A DNA stretch of 64,000 bases from Rhodospirillales bacterium (GCA_028288725.1 JAQGIC010000103.1:25729-89728), one strand, 5' to 3'. Counted from the stretch's first letter, positions 1 through 8,950 are shown. A program made the numbers and translations. Notes: generated from the letters alone by a model not told the origin.

Positions 1-275
1 TCCGAATAGCCGGTGATCTTGATGCGCGTCGCGCCGCCCTGCTTGGCGAGTTCGGCCGCGCGCGTGACCTGCTTCACCATCAGCGGCGTCAGGGACGCAT
101 CGGCGGTGCGGAAGAAGATGAAGACCCGGTTGAAGACGATGTCCGGATGCCGGGACTCCGCCGCGACCGGCTGCGGCGTGCCGGTCGGCGCGGCTGCAAG
201 CGCCGGCGCCATCACGGGCAGCGCGGCGGCGCTGAGCAGCGCCAGGCCGATCGAAAGGAGCGTATGTCTGCTCAT
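1..275 (-). CDS. OmpA-like domain protein, partial (C-terminus off the left edge)
   Basis: Reading leftward from the ATG at 275, the protein opens with a signal peptide (MSRHTLLSIGLALLSAAALP) and an Ala/Pro linker. The start of an OmpA-like fold follows: VFNRVFIFFRTADASLTP at about residues 47-64, then ITGYSD at the edge. That matches the family pattern of a beta strand with a small-residue turn and a GHTD-like peptidoglycan-binding segment. OmpA-like domains bind peptidoglycan in the periplasm. The ATG at 275 has a GGGGGA ribosome site 4 nt upstream; an in-frame ATG at 287 is the alternative. The remaining C-terminus is not visible, so the full architecture is unknown. Confidence 0.7.
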   Translation of the reverse strand, partial: MSRHTLLSIGLALLSAAALPVMAPALAAAPTGTPQPVAAESRHPDIVFNRVFIFFRTADASLTPLMVKQVTRAAELAKQGGATRIKITGYS

Positions 276-616
276 CTGGTCCCCCATAAGCCTTGAGCCA
301 TCTAGCTACAAGGGGAGCCCTCCTGTCGTCCAGCGCTGATTGCCGGCCGGTCGCCGGCAGGAACGGCACCGGGCCAGGCCGAACGAAGCCCGGATCCTCG
401 CGTTCTTTTTCTCGAATGCCGTGCGAAAACATCGCCGCGGCCCCTGTTCGACACGATTTTCCGACCGACTTATGAGGTGAGTTCTGCCATGGTCCGCTCA
501 GCACAGCCCCGGGTTCACGGCGTCATGACCAGCTTGGTGTTCGATCAGTCCTGCGCGTTCGGCCCGATGCCCCGCCGGGCAACCGATCGGCTGGGTCGGG
601 TTGCCGAGCAGGATCG
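276..616. other. Intergenic region between the OmpA-like gene and the HutD gene
   Basis: The region separates divergently transcribed genes and should hold both promoters. I see no strong sigma-70 pair. It contains a 43-codon open frame (489-620) whose stop overlaps the HutD-family start, listed separately. Confidence 0.5.
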
Positions 617-620
617 ATGA
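489..620 (+). CDS. Possible small upstream ORF, 43 codons
   Basis: An ATG at 489 opens a frame that ends in TGA at 618-620, overlapping the ATG of the HutD-family gene as ATGA. That arrangement permits translational coupling. The peptide (MVRSAQPRVHGVMTSLVFDQ at its start) resembles nothing I recognise, and its ribosome site (GAGGTG about 9-14 nt upstream) is only fair. It may be a chance frame in GC-rich DNA. Confidence 0.2.
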   Translation: MVRSAQPRVHGVMTSLVFDQSCAFGPMPRRATDRLGRVAEQDR

Positions 621-1204
621 GCATCGCCCCCACGATCACGCTGCTGCCGGCATCGGGCTATCGCGCCATGCCCTGGCGCAACGGGCTCGGCACCACCACG
701 GAGATCGCCGTCGAGCCCGGCTCCGCGGAGGGCCGGTTCCGCTGGCGTCTCAGCATCGCCGACGTCGCCCAATCTGGCCCCTTTTCCATTTTCGACGGCT
801 ATGACCGCGTCATCGCCGTGGCAGCCGGCGCGGGCATGCGCCTCGCGGTCGCCGGGCGACAGACGGCGCTGCTCGACCAAAGCGCGGCTCCCTATGATTT
901 CCCTGGGGATGCCGACACCGGCTGCAGCCTGATCGACGGGCCGATCCGCGATTTCAACCTGATTACCGATCGGGCGACCGTGCTGGGTCGCGTCGTCGCC
1001 ATGCAGGCGCAATCGGTCGTGCTCGACGGCGAGACGGCGCTGTTGCATGCACTAAGGGGCGCATTCGAGGTCGATGCCGCGGCCCACGGCCAGTGGACGG
1101 TGCCGGAGGGCGACACGCTGCGGCTCGACGGCGTCGCCGGCGAGATCCGGATCGGCGGTCCCGCCGACGGGCGCGCCCTGTTGGCGACGATCCTCGCGCG
1201 TTAA
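617..1204 (+). CDS. HutD/Ves family protein
   Basis: This 195-residue protein is a cupin-like HutD-family member. The diagnostic MPWRNGLGTTTEIA segment lies at residues 18-31, followed by the RWRLSIADV strand and the DGYDR turn. HutD proteins often sit in histidine-utilisation operons, and their biochemical role is not settled. No other hut gene is present in this window, so a link to histidine breakdown is not supported by context. The length is typical of the family. The gene ends convergently with the TetR gene, and the two stop codons overlap (1201-1204), so the genes have no space for a terminator between them. Confidence 0.85.
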   Translation: MSIAPTITLLPASGYRAMPWRNGLGTTTEIAVEPGSAEGRFRWRLSIADVAQSGPFSIFDGYDRVIAVAAGAGMRLAVAGRQTALLDQSAAPYDFPGDADTGCSLIDGPIRDFNLITDRATVLGRVVAMQAQSVVLDGETALLHALRGAFEVDAAAHGQWTVPEGDTLRLDGVAGEIRIGGPADGRALLATILAR

Positions 1205-1854
1205 GCGCCGGTTCCCTTGAAGAAGATATCGAGCCCGCGATCGACGCGCTTGTCGATCATCGCCCAGGTCGGCGGTTCGTCCTGGCCGTAGAGCAGGCGC
1301 AACTGCGGCTCGCTGATGACGAAGCCGCACAGAATGCTCGCCGCCTCTTCCGCGTCCGCGATCTTGAGCGCACCGCGTTCGTACTGCCGCTCGAACCAGG
1401 TGACCAGCGCGCATTTACCCGTGTCCATCGCCTCGCGCATAAACGCCTGGGCCAGTTCCGGCGTCCGCATCGCCTCGGAGATCACCAGGCGATGCATCGC
1501 GATCTGGCGCGGCGACAGCACGAAGCGGGCGAGTTGCCGAAGGAAATCCTCGAGCACGGCCCGGGGGCCCCGGGTGCCGTCGTCGGTTTTGATCGGCATC
1601 ATCAGATGTTCGGTATATTGCGCGATCAAGGCCGCGAACAGCGCCTGCTTGGTCGGGAACAGCTGATAGATCGTCTTTTTCGACATGCCGGCCCGTCGCG
1701 ACACGTCGTCCATGGTCGCCAGCACATAGCCGCGCTCCAGAAACACGTCCTCGGCCGCCTGAATCAGCAGGCCACGCCGCTCGTCCTCGGAAATGAGTTT
1801 CGGGCGGCCCCGCATCCGCGGGCCGCAGCACCGCATAGCGGCTATATCGACCAT
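1201..1854 (-). CDS. TetR/AcrR family transcriptional repressor, probably of the RND efflux operon
   Basis: A 217-residue TetR-type regulator. Its N-terminal helix-turn-helix reads TMDDVSRRAGMSKKTIYQLF at about residues 47-66, and the rest is an all-helical ligand-binding part with an AcrR-like C-terminal segment. I chose the ATG at 1854 because GGAGGA lies 5 nt upstream (1860-1865); the longer frame to 1893 has no comparable site. It is divergent from the NodT-MFP-RND operon. Two palindromes with a common GAAAC-N6-GTTTC core lie in the shared intergenic region, the classic layout of an autoregulated efflux repressor. The ligand is unknown. Confidence 0.88.
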   Translation of the reverse strand: MVDIAAMRCCGPRMRGRPKLISEDERRGLLIQAAEDVFLERGYVLATMDDVSRRAGMSKKTIYQLFPTKQALFAALIAQYTEHLMMPIKTDDGTRGPRAVLEDFLRQLARFVLSPRQIAMHRLVISEAMRTPELAQAFMREAMDTGKCALVTWFERQYERGALKIADAEEAASILCGFVISEPQLRLLYGQDEPPTWAMIDKRVDRGLDIFFKGTGA

Positions 1855-1914
1855 ATCGTTCCTCCGCCTATCCGCGCGTCGGTGGTCGCGCATCGCCGCA
1901 GGTCGTGCGGATAG

Positions 1915-1930
1915 GAAACTCCATGGTTTC
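1915..1930. promoter_or_regulatory. Candidate TetR operator 1
   Basis: GAAACTCCATGGTTTC is an inverted repeat with 5-bp arms and a 6-nt spacer. It lies 61 bp upstream of the tetR start and shares its arms and spacing with operator 2, so it would be placed for autoregulation. Confidence 0.55.
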
Positions 1931-2022
1931 TTACTTAGGCCGGACTGTCCGGAACAGCAAGCGCAGATCAGGTCCGCGCCGGAATTCCGTTAGGGTTCCG
2001 TAACTATATTGCGGCTGCTCAC

Positions 2023-2051
2023 TTGACACACGGGAACCGCATCCCTAGCTT
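2023..2051 (+). promoter_or_regulatory. Candidate sigma-70 promoter of the efflux operon
   Basis: A consensus -35 box TTGACA (2023-2028) is followed after 17 nt by a weak -10 box TAGCTT (2046-2051). The start point would fall at about 2058, immediately before operator 2. Confidence 0.45.
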
Positions 2052-2060
2052 CCAGGCGCC

Positions 2061-2080
2061 AAGAAACGCTCTAGTTTCTT
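2061..2080. promoter_or_regulatory. Candidate TetR operator 2
   Basis: AAGAAACGCTCTAGTTTCTT is a perfect 7-bp inverted repeat with a 6-nt spacer. It lies just downstream of the candidate -10 box, where a bound repressor would block initiation or early elongation. Confidence 0.6.
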
Positions 2081-2158
2081 AAATTTCGACCGCAAGCCTC
2101 GCCCGCCCGTTCTCGCGGGCATTTCCATCGATAGACCGGCTTCCAGGAGCATCAAGAC

Positions 2159-3661
2159 GTGACGAGCTCAAGGCGCATTATCGCCCGGGCGGCCTCATCA
2201 GCGACGCTGGCACTCGTTGCCGGCTGCATGGTTGGGCCGGACTTCAAGGCACCCGAGGCGCCGATCGATGCCGGTTATAGTGTCGATCAACTGCCCAAGC
2301 AGACCACGGCCGCCAGCGTCGGCGGCGGCAACGCCCAGCGTCTGATCGACGGCCAGGACATCCCCGGCGAGTGGTGGGCGCTCTATCATTCCGAGCCGCT
2401 GAACAAGCTGGTCGAGACTGCCCTCAAGGCCAATCCGGATCTCGACGCGGCGCAGGCGGCGCTACGCCAGGCGCAGGAGAACGTGCTGGCCGGCGATGGC
2501 TCGCTCTACCCGACCGTGACCGGCACCGTGTCCGGCTCGCGCCAGAAGGCGCAGCTCGGCAGCTTCGGCTCGTCGATCTACAGCCTCTACAACGTCGGCC
2601 CGAACCTGTCCTACACGATCGACATCTGGGGGGCCACGCGCCGGAATATCGAATCGCTGGAAGCCAAGGCCGAATATCAGCGCTTCCAGCTGGAGGCGAG
2701 CTATCTCAGCCTGACCTCCAACGTGGTCACGGCCGCGATCGCCGAGGCCTCGCTGCGCGGCCAGATCCAGGCGACCCAGGAAGTCATCCGGGCCGAGACC
2801 AAGAGCCTCGACACGGTGCGCAGCCAGTTGTCGCTGGGTGGCGCCGCGCGTTCCGATCTCCTGAACCAGCAATCGACCCTGGCCGCGACCCAGGCGACCC
2901 TCCCGCCCCTGCAAAAGCAGCTGGCCCAGGAGCGCAACCAGATCCAGATCTATCTGGGGCGCTTCCCGAACCAGGATATGGGCGAGCAGTTCGATCTGGC
3001 CACCCTCGTCCTGCCCGGAGAACTGCCGGTATCGCTGCCGTCCAAGCTGGTCGAGCAGCGCCCGGACGTGAAGGCGGCGGAGGCCACCCTGCATGCCGCC
3101 AGCGCCGCCATCGGCGTCGCCATCGCCAACGAGCTGCCGCAACTGACCCTCAGCGCCAACGTCGGCCTCGAAGCCGGCCAGATCGCCAAAGTGTTTCAGG
3201 CCAAAAGCCTGGTCTGGGGCATCGGAGCCAGCGCCACCGGAACGATCTTCGACGGCGGCAAGCTGCTCCATACCAAGCGGGCGGCCGATGCGGCCTTCGA
3301 TCAGGCGGCGGCGCAATATCGTTCGACCGTGCTGTCGGCCTTCGGCGACGTCGCCAACGCGCTGCGCGCGCTGACCAACGACGCCGACGCCCTTCAGGCC
3401 CAGCTCGCCGCCGAGACCGCGGCGGCGGACAGCCTCGCCCTGTCCCAGGCGCAATATAAAGTCGGCGGCATCTCGTTCCTGACGCTGCTGACCGCCCAGC
3501 AGAATTATCAGCAGGCGCACATTGCGCTCGTTAAGGCCCAGGCCGCCCGATATGCCGACACCGCCGCCCTGTTCCAGGCGCTCGGTGGCGGCTGGTGGAA
3601 TCGCAGCGATGTCGTCGCGAAGGATCGCGGCGCCGCCCAACAGACCGACGCAGCCCTTTAA
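2159..3661 (+). CDS. RND efflux outer-membrane lipoprotein, NodT family
   Basis: A 500-residue outer-membrane channel of the TolC/OprM/NodT class. The N-terminus carries a lipobox (LVAGC, residues 19-23), so the mature protein should be lipidated at Cys23. The rest shows the two OEP repeats typical of this family, with long helical stretches (for example ALRQAQENVLAGDGSLYP) and a late AQYKVGGISFLTLLTAQQNY segment. It provides the exit duct of the tripartite pump whose adaptor and inner-membrane transporter follow at once. The start is a GTG with AGGAG 10 nt upstream. Gene order is outer channel, adaptor, transporter, and the first gap is only 29 bp. Confidence 0.93.
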   Translation: MTSSRRIIARAASSATLALVAGCMVGPDFKAPEAPIDAGYSVDQLPKQTTAASVGGGNAQRLIDGQDIPGEWWALYHSEPLNKLVETALKANPDLDAAQAALRQAQENVLAGDGSLYPTVTGTVSGSRQKAQLGSFGSSIYSLYNVGPNLSYTIDIWGATRRNIESLEAKAEYQRFQLEASYLSLTSNVVTAAIAEASLRGQIQATQEVIRAETKSLDTVRSQLSLGGAARSDLLNQQSTLAATQATLPPLQKQLAQERNQIQIYLGRFPNQDMGEQFDLATLVLPGELPVSLPSKLVEQRPDVKAAEATLHAASAAIGVAIANELPQLTLSANVGLEAGQIAKVFQAKSLVWGIGASATGTIFDGGKLLHTKRAADAAFDQAAAQYRSTVLSAFGDVANALRALTNDADALQAQLAAETAAADSLALSQAQYKVGGISFLTLLTAQQNYQQAHIALVKAQAARYADTAALFQALGGGWWNRSDVVAKDRGAAQQTDAAL

Positions 3662-3690
3662 GCGGCGCGTTCAAGAACGGAGAGTTTTCG

Positions 3691-4824
3691 ATGGCCAAAC
3701 GCATGATCCTCATGCTGGTGCTGGTCGCAGTGGTGCTGGGCGGAATCTTCGGCTTCGAGGCCTTCAAAGCCAAGATGATCAAGCAATTCCTGGCAGGCTT
3801 CGGCAATCAGCCCCAAACCGTTGCGACGACCGTCGCCGGCCCCCAGCCCTGGCAGCCGCAATTGAAGGCCGTGGGCTCGCTGCGCGCGGTCAACGGCGCC
3901 GATCTGTCGCTGGAAGTGTCCGGCATCGTCGACCAGATCCAGTTCAAGTCCGGCGACGACGTGAAGGCCGGCGCCCCGCTGCTGACGCTCCGGTCCGAGG
4001 ATGACGTCGCCAAGCTGCAGTCGCTCGAGGCCCAGGCGGATCTCGCCCGCATCACGCTGGAGCGCGACCAGAAGCAGTACAAGGTCCAGGCGATCAGCCA
4101 GCAGGTGCTGGATACCGACACCGCCAACCTGAAGAACGACAAGGCGTTGGCCGATCAGCAGCGCGCGATCGTGGCGAAGAAATTCGTCAAGGCGCCGTTC
4201 GCCGGTCATCTGGGCATCCGCCAAGTCGATATCGGCCAGTATCTGACCGCCGGCACGACCATCGTGACACTGCAGGCGCTCGATCCGATCTTCGTCGATT
4301 TCACCCTGCCGCAGCAGGCGATGGCCCAGTTGCAGGTCGGCCAGAAGGTGACCGCCCTGGTCGACACCTATCCGGGCGTGAGCTTCGTCGGCGAGCTGGT
4401 CGCGATCGATCCCAAGGTAGACAGCTCGACCCGCAACCTGTCGATCCGGGCCGCGTTCAAGAACCCGGATCACAAGCTGCTGCCCGGCATGTACGCCACG
4501 GCCCAGATCGACACCGGCACGCCCGAGCAGTTCGTCACACTGCCGCAGACCGCGATCACCTACAACGCCTACGGCAGCACGATCTTTCTGGTCGAGGACA
4601 AGGGCAAGGACGACAAGGGCCAGCCCATGCTCCAGGCGCGCCAGACCTTCGTCACCGTGGGCGAAACCCGCGGCGATCAGGTCGCCGTGCTGAAGGGCGT
4701 CAAGGCCGGCGACCAGGTGGTGATTGCGGGGCAGGTCAAGCTGCGCAACGGCAGCCCGGTGATCGTCAACAATTCTGTGGTTCCCTCGGATGACGCCGAT
4801 CCCGTCATCAAGGACAACCAGTAA
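3691..4824 (+). CDS. RND efflux periplasmic adaptor (membrane fusion protein)
   Basis: A 377-residue adaptor of the AcrA/MexE/HlyD class. One N-terminal membrane segment (about residues 5-23) anchors it. A lipoyl-type barrel half with SLEVSGIVDQIQFKSGDDVKAG, a coiled-coil hairpin and a second barrel (APFAGHLGIRQVDIGQYL) follow, then a beta-barrel and a C-terminal membrane-proximal domain ending in VIAGQVKLRNGSPV. I start it at the ATG at 3691, which has GGAGAG upstream; the open frame runs back to 3595 only because the DNA is GC-rich. It joins the transporter encoded at 4840 to the NodT channel. Confidence 0.93.
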   Translation: MAKRMILMLVLVAVVLGGIFGFEAFKAKMIKQFLAGFGNQPQTVATTVAGPQPWQPQLKAVGSLRAVNGADLSLEVSGIVDQIQFKSGDDVKAGAPLLTLRSEDDVAKLQSLEAQADLARITLERDQKQYKVQAISQQVLDTDTANLKNDKALADQQRAIVAKKFVKAPFAGHLGIRQVDIGQYLTAGTTIVTLQALDPIFVDFTLPQQAMAQLQVGQKVTALVDTYPGVSFVGELVAIDPKVDSSTRNLSIRAAFKNPDHKLLPGMYATAQIDTGTPEQFVTLPQTAITYNAYGSTIFLVEDKGKDDKGQPMLQARQTFVTVGETRGDQVAVLKGVKAGDQVVIAGQVKLRNGSPVIVNNSVVPSDDADPVIKDNQ

Positions 4825-4839
4825 CAGGCGGACCGGACG

Positions 4840-7800
4840 ATGAATTTCACCGATCTCTTCATTCGCCGCCCCGTCCTGGCCACGGTCGTCAGCTTGATGA
4901 TCCTGGTCCTGGGCCTGCGCGCGGCGTTCTCGCTGCCGATCCTGCAATATCCCCGCACCGAAAACGCGATCGTCACCGTCGCCACGACCTACTATGGCGC
5001 CGATCCCGACGTAATCGCGGGTTTCATCACCACGCCGCTGGAAACCGCCATCGCCCAGGCGAACGGCATCGACTACATGACCTCGACCAGCCAGAGCGGC
5101 ACCAGCACGATTACGGTCAACCTGCGGCTCAACTATGATTCCGACAAGGCGCTGACCGAGATCTCGGCCAAGGTCAGCTCGGTGCTCAATCAGTTGCCGC
5201 CCGGATCGCAGCAGCCGACCCTGTCGGTCAAGGTCGGCCAGACCATCGATGCCATGTATATCGGCTTCAACAGCGATGTGCTGGCATCCAACCAGATCAC
5301 CGACTATCTGCTTCGCGTCGTCCAGCCGAAGCTGCAGGCGGTCGTGGGCGTCCAGACCGCCGAATTGCTCGGGTCGCAGAATTTCGCGCTCCGCGCCTGG
5401 CTCGACCCGGTCAAGCTCGCGGCCTACAGCCTGACCGCGGCCGACGTCTCGAGCGCCATGTCGGCGAACGACTATATTTCCGGCGTCGGCAACACCAAAG
5501 GCCAGATGATCCAGGTCAACCTGAACGCATCGACCAATCTGCATACGGTCGATGAGTTCAAGAATCTGGTGCTGAAACAGTCCAAGGGTGCCATCGTCCG
5601 ATTGAAGGACGTCGCAAACGTCTCGCTCGGCGCCGACAGCTACGAGGCCACGGTCGGCTTCGACGGCAAGAAGGCGGTCTATATCGGCATCCAGGTCGCA
5701 CCCGCCGCCAATCTGCTGCAGGTCATCCAGGGCGTGCGCGCGGTATTTCCGGATATCGTTTCGCAATTGCCGGCCGGCCTGAACGGCGAGGTCGTCTACG
5801 ATTCGACCGCCTTCGTGAACAGTTCGATCACCGAGGTGGAAAGCACGCTGATCGAGGCGCTGCTGATCGTGACCGTCGTGGTCTTCCTGTTCCTGGGCTC
5901 GCCCCGTTCGGTGCTGATCCCGACCATCGCCATCCCGCTGTCGCTGGTCGGCACCTTCGTCCTGATGGCGGCCTTCGGCTTCTCGATCAACCTTCTGACC
6001 CTGCTCGCCCTCGTGCTCGCCATCGGGCTCGTCGTCGACGACGCGATCATCGTGGTCGAGAACGTCAATCGCCATCTGGAGGAGGGTATGAAACCCATGG
6101 GCGCCGCCATCCAGGCGGCGCGCGAGCTGGCCGGACCAATCATCGCCATGACCGTGGTGCTGATCGCGGTCTATGTCCCGATCGGCTTCCAGGGCGGTCT
6201 GACCGGTGCCCTGTTCACCGAGTTCGCCTTCACGCTGGTCGGCGCGGTCACGGTATCGGCCGTGGTCGCCCTGACGCTCACCCCCATGATGTCGTCGCGC
6301 ATCCTGAAGGCGCACAGCCACGACCGCAGCGGCTGGGAAGAGCGGATCGTCGATTTCATCGATCACCGCTTCGACGCGCTCCGCCGCGGCTATCAGCGCT
6401 GGCTCCATGGCAGCCTGAACTATCGTCCGGTGACCTATCTGTTCGGCATCATCATTCTGGCGGCGCTGGCGCCGCTCTGGATGGGTGCCAAGCAGGAACT
6501 GGCGCCGCAGGAAGACCAGGGCGTGGTCATTGCGCTGGCGACTTCGTCGCCGACCGCGACGCTGCAGCAGCGGCAGCTCTATAACCGCCAGGTCTACGAG
6601 ACCTTCGCCAAGCATCCCGAAACCGACCACGTGTTTCAGATCGATGCGCCCGGTCAATCGATCGCGGGCATGGTGCTGAAGCCGTGGGACCAGCGCATCA
6701 AGACCTCGAACCAGCTGCAGCCGCAGATGCAGGGGGAACTGGGTGCCATCGCCGGATCGCAGATCGTCGCGTTCCAGCTGCCATCCCTGCCCGGCGCCAA
6801 CGGCCTGCCGATTCAGTTCGTGCTCAACTCGACCGACTCGTTCGACCGCTTGAACCCAATCGCCCAGCAATTCCTGGGGGCGGCGCTCAAGAGCGGGCTC
6901 TTCATGTTCCTCAACACCGACCTCAAGATCGATCAGCCCCAGGCGACCATCGACATCGATCGTGACAAGGCGGCCCAGCTGGGCCTCCGGATGAGCGACA
7001 TCGGCAGCGCCATGGCCTCGATGCTCGGCGGCGGCTACGTCAATTATTTCAGCCTGGACGGCCGGTCCTACAAGGTCATCCCCCAGGTCGCCCAGCAGTC
7101 CCGCCAGACGACCCAGCAGCTGCTGGACTATTACATCAAGAACTCGGCGGGCACCGCGATCCCGCTGTCGACCGTCGCCAAGATCTCGACCAAGACGGTG
7201 CCGGAATCGCTCAACCACTTTCAGCAGCTCAACAGCGCCACCATCCAGGGCGTGGCGGCTCCCGGCGTCTCGATGGGCCAGGCGCTGGACCAGTTGAAGG
7301 CGATCGCCAAGGACACGCTGCCGGCCGGCTACACGGTCGACTATGGCGGGCTGTCGCGCCAAACGATCCAGGAGTCGGGCGGCTTCTTCGTGACGATGGC
7401 CTTCGCGCTGATCATCATCTTCCTGTCGCTCTCGGCCCTGTTCGAAAGCTTCCGGGACCCGGTCATCATCCTGGTCTCGGTGCCGATGGCGGTTGCCGGC
7501 GCGCTGGTCTTCCTCAGCCTCGGCATCGGCGGCTCGACCATCAACATCTACACCCAGGTCGGCCTGGTCACGCTCGTCGGCCTGATCAGCAAGCACGGCA
7601 TCCTGATCGTCGAGGTCGCGAACGAGCTGCAGGCGGCGGGCAAGGCCAAGCGGGAGGCGATCGAAGGCGCCGCCAGCATCCGTCTGCGTCCGATCCTGAT
7701 GACCACGGCGGCGATGGTGCTGGGCGTCGCCCCGCTCATCCTGTCGAGCGGCGCCGGCGCGGTGTCGCGCTTCAACATGGGCCTGGTCATCGCGACCGGC

Positions 7801-7926
7801 CTGACCATCGGCACGCTGTTCACGCTGTTCGTCGTGCCGGCGGTCTACATGCTGATCGCAGGCGATCATCACGTCGTCCACGACGAGGAACCCGAAGCGC
7901 AAGCACCTCACCCCGCGGTGGTGTGA
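4840..7926 (+). CDS. RND multidrug efflux transporter, AcrB/HAE1 family
   Basis: A 1028-residue inner-membrane proton-driven pump, normal length for the hydrophobe/amphiphile RND family. It starts MNFTDLFIRRPVLATVVSLM with the first membrane helix. The helix-4 proton-relay segment GLVVDDAIIVVENV lies at about residues 395-408, and the duplicated C-terminal half carries GLISKHGILIVEVANE (helix 10), with a lysine where many family members also have one. Two large periplasmic loops supply the drug-binding pockets. Its subtype is nearer to single-gene MexF/VexF-like pumps than to MdtBC pairs, since only one transporter is present. A strong terminator follows at once. Confidence 0.95.
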   Translation: MNFTDLFIRRPVLATVVSLMILVLGLRAAFSLPILQYPRTENAIVTVATTYYGADPDVIAGFITTPLETAIAQANGIDYMTSTSQSGTSTITVNLRLNYDSDKALTEISAKVSSVLNQLPPGSQQPTLSVKVGQTIDAMYIGFNSDVLASNQITDYLLRVVQPKLQAVVGVQTAELLGSQNFALRAWLDPVKLAAYSLTAADVSSAMSANDYISGVGNTKGQMIQVNLNASTNLHTVDEFKNLVLKQSKGAIVRLKDVANVSLGADSYEATVGFDGKKAVYIGIQVAPAANLLQVIQGVRAVFPDIVSQLPAGLNGEVVYDSTAFVNSSITEVESTLIEALLIVTVVVFLFLGSPRSVLIPTIAIPLSLVGTFVLMAAFGFSINLLTLLALVLAIGLVVDDAIIVVENVNRHLEEGMKPMGAAIQAARELAGPIIAMTVVLIAVYVPIGFQGGLTGALFTEFAFTLVGAVTVSAVVALTLTPMMSSRILKAHSHDRSGWEERIVDFIDHRFDALRRGYQRWLHGSLNYRPVTYLFGIIILAALAPLWMGAKQELAPQEDQGVVIALATSSPTATLQQRQLYNRQVYETFAKHPETDHVFQIDAPGQSIAGMVLKPWDQRIKTSNQLQPQMQGELGAIAGSQIVAFQLPSLPGANGLPIQFVLNSTDSFDRLNPIAQQFLGAALKSGLFMFLNTDLKIDQPQATIDIDRDKAAQLGLRMSDIGSAMASMLGGGYVNYFSLDGRSYKVIPQVAQQSRQTTQQLLDYYIKNSAGTAIPLSTVAKISTKTVPESLNHFQQLNSATIQGVAAPGVSMGQALDQLKAIAKDTLPAGYTVDYGGLSRQTIQESGGFFVTMAFALIIIFLSLSALFESFRDPVIILVSVPMAVAGALVFLSLGIGGSTINIYTQVGLVTLVGLISKHGILIVEVANELQAAGKAKREAIEGAASIRLRPILMTTAAMVLGVAPLILSSGAGAVSRFNMGLVIATGLTIGTLFTLFVVPAVYMLIAGDHHVVHDEEPEAQAPHPAVV

Positions 7927-7932
7927 GATCGA

Positions 7933-7959
7933 GGGCGGTGCTTCGGCACCGCCCTTTTT
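7933..7959 (+). terminator. Rho-independent terminator of the efflux operon
   Basis: GGGCGGTGC, loop TTCG, GCACCGCCC, then TTTTT. The 9-bp GC stem with a stable tetraloop starts 6 bp after the transporter stop codon. Confidence 0.92.
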
Positions 7960-8015
7960 CTTTGGGTGAGTTTTCGCGGTTGTCCTGCCCTATCCCGCCC
8001 CGGACGACCTTCGGC

Positions 8016-8130
8016 TAGAGCGCGATGATATGAGGCCTGCTCGGCCTCATGTCTGAATCGCACTCTAAACCAAATATTTAGAGACTGATTCACCGATCAA
8101 ACCGAGTTGGTTTGATCGGATCAGGCTCTA
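8016..8130. repeat. Interspersed palindromic repeat, copy A (full length, two hairpins)
   Basis: A 115-bp element running from TAGAG to CTCTA. Hairpin 1 pairs ATGAGGCC with GGCCTCAT inside TAGAGcGCGAT/ATCGCaCTCTA arms. Hairpin 2 pairs CCGATCAAACC with GGTTTGATCGG inside CTGAT/ATCAG arms. Near-identical or partial copies occur at 16744, 18078 and 24389. The right terminus provides the TAG stop of the gene at 8128. Confidence 0.85.
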
Positions 8131-8925
8131 ATCCCCGAGTGCCGCCAGGAACGGCCTCGGCGCCACGCCGTGCATCTTGTGCAGATAGAGCCTCGTATCC
8201 TCGATGAGCGCCGTCAGCGCCGGACGGCTCGCCGGCGGTTCGCTGAGCGCCCGGCGCGTGAGCGGACAATCCTCGACCTCCCACGGCATGAAATTATAGG
8301 CCGATTCCGACGGACGGCCCCAGATGATCGGGTAGGGCCGGCCGAACATCACGCCCTTCAGCGCCTCCCGTCCGAGAATCGAGAAGGCGACGAGATCGCT
8401 TTTGCTCGAGGACAGGAGCAGCTCGACCAGATCGAGCGACAGCACGACCGTGGAGGGCCGCGAGAACTTGCTGATCCGGAAGCCCAGATCGATCGACGGC
8501 CCGATGAAATCCACGAGCGGCCCGCCGCCGGTCAATTCGGGAATCTCGATCTCGATGTTCGGCGTCGGGAACTCGGCGACCCAGGCGGTCGCCTTCAGCC
8601 GCAGCGGCACTTCCTGCAGGTAGTGGGCTTCGTAGTTCGCCATGGTGATATAGAGCGCGCGGACGAGCAGGGTCGCCTCCTCGGCACTCTGCACCGGGCA
8701 GGACAGGATCAGCTCGTCGCCGAGCGCCTTCCACACCGCGATCTCGGGCAAACTCTCCTCGTCGACCATTTCCGCGGCGGTCTGGCCCATCAGCATGATC
8801 GGGAAATTGGTGAAAAAGCTGCGGAACACGGCGAGCCACGGGGGCTCCGCCGCATGCGCCGCATCCGCCTGGGCCTTGTAGGCCGTCGAGCCCGCCACAT
8901 CCGCCGACATGAACAACCGCAGCAT
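8128..8925 (-). CDS. Class III nucleotide-cyclase-like protein, possibly degenerate
   Basis: A 265-residue soluble protein of uncertain function. The N-terminus (LFMSADVAGSTAYKAQ, residues 4-19) resembles the first strand of class III cyclase catalytic domains (FxDIxGST), and WKALGDELIL matches the second metal-binding Asp region. A later GPSIDLGFRISKFS resembles the GxxVNxAARL segment, with Asp where the usual catalytic Asn stands, so activity may be altered or lost. I infer a cyclase-fold regulator rather than a proven cyclase. Its TAG stop is the terminal CTCTA of the palindromic repeat. It is divergent from the signalling operon starting at 9282, separated from it by a three-hairpin element. 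Confidence 0.55.
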   Translation of the reverse strand: MLRLFMSADVAGSTAYKAQADAAHAAEPPWLAVFRSFFTNFPIMLMGQTAAEMVDEESLPEIAVWKALGDELILSCPVQSAEEATLLVRALYITMANYEAHYLQEVPLRLKATAWVAEFPTPNIEIEIPELTGGGPLVDFIGPSIDLGFRISKFSRPSTVVLSLDLVELLLSSSKSDLVAFSILGREALKGVMFGRPYPIIWGRPSESAYNFMPWEVEDCPLTRRALSEPPASRPALTALIEDTRLYLHKMHGVAPRPFLAALGD

Positions 8926-8950
8926 CCCCCACCCCCGCTTCCGCCCGTCC

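Noticed and set aside
3658..7911. A 1417-codon open frame on the minus strand
   Set aside because: It is antisense to the adaptor and RND transporter genes, which have full family motifs. Its translation is Arg/Gln/Asp/His-rich, as expected from the reverse strand of GC-rich coding DNA.
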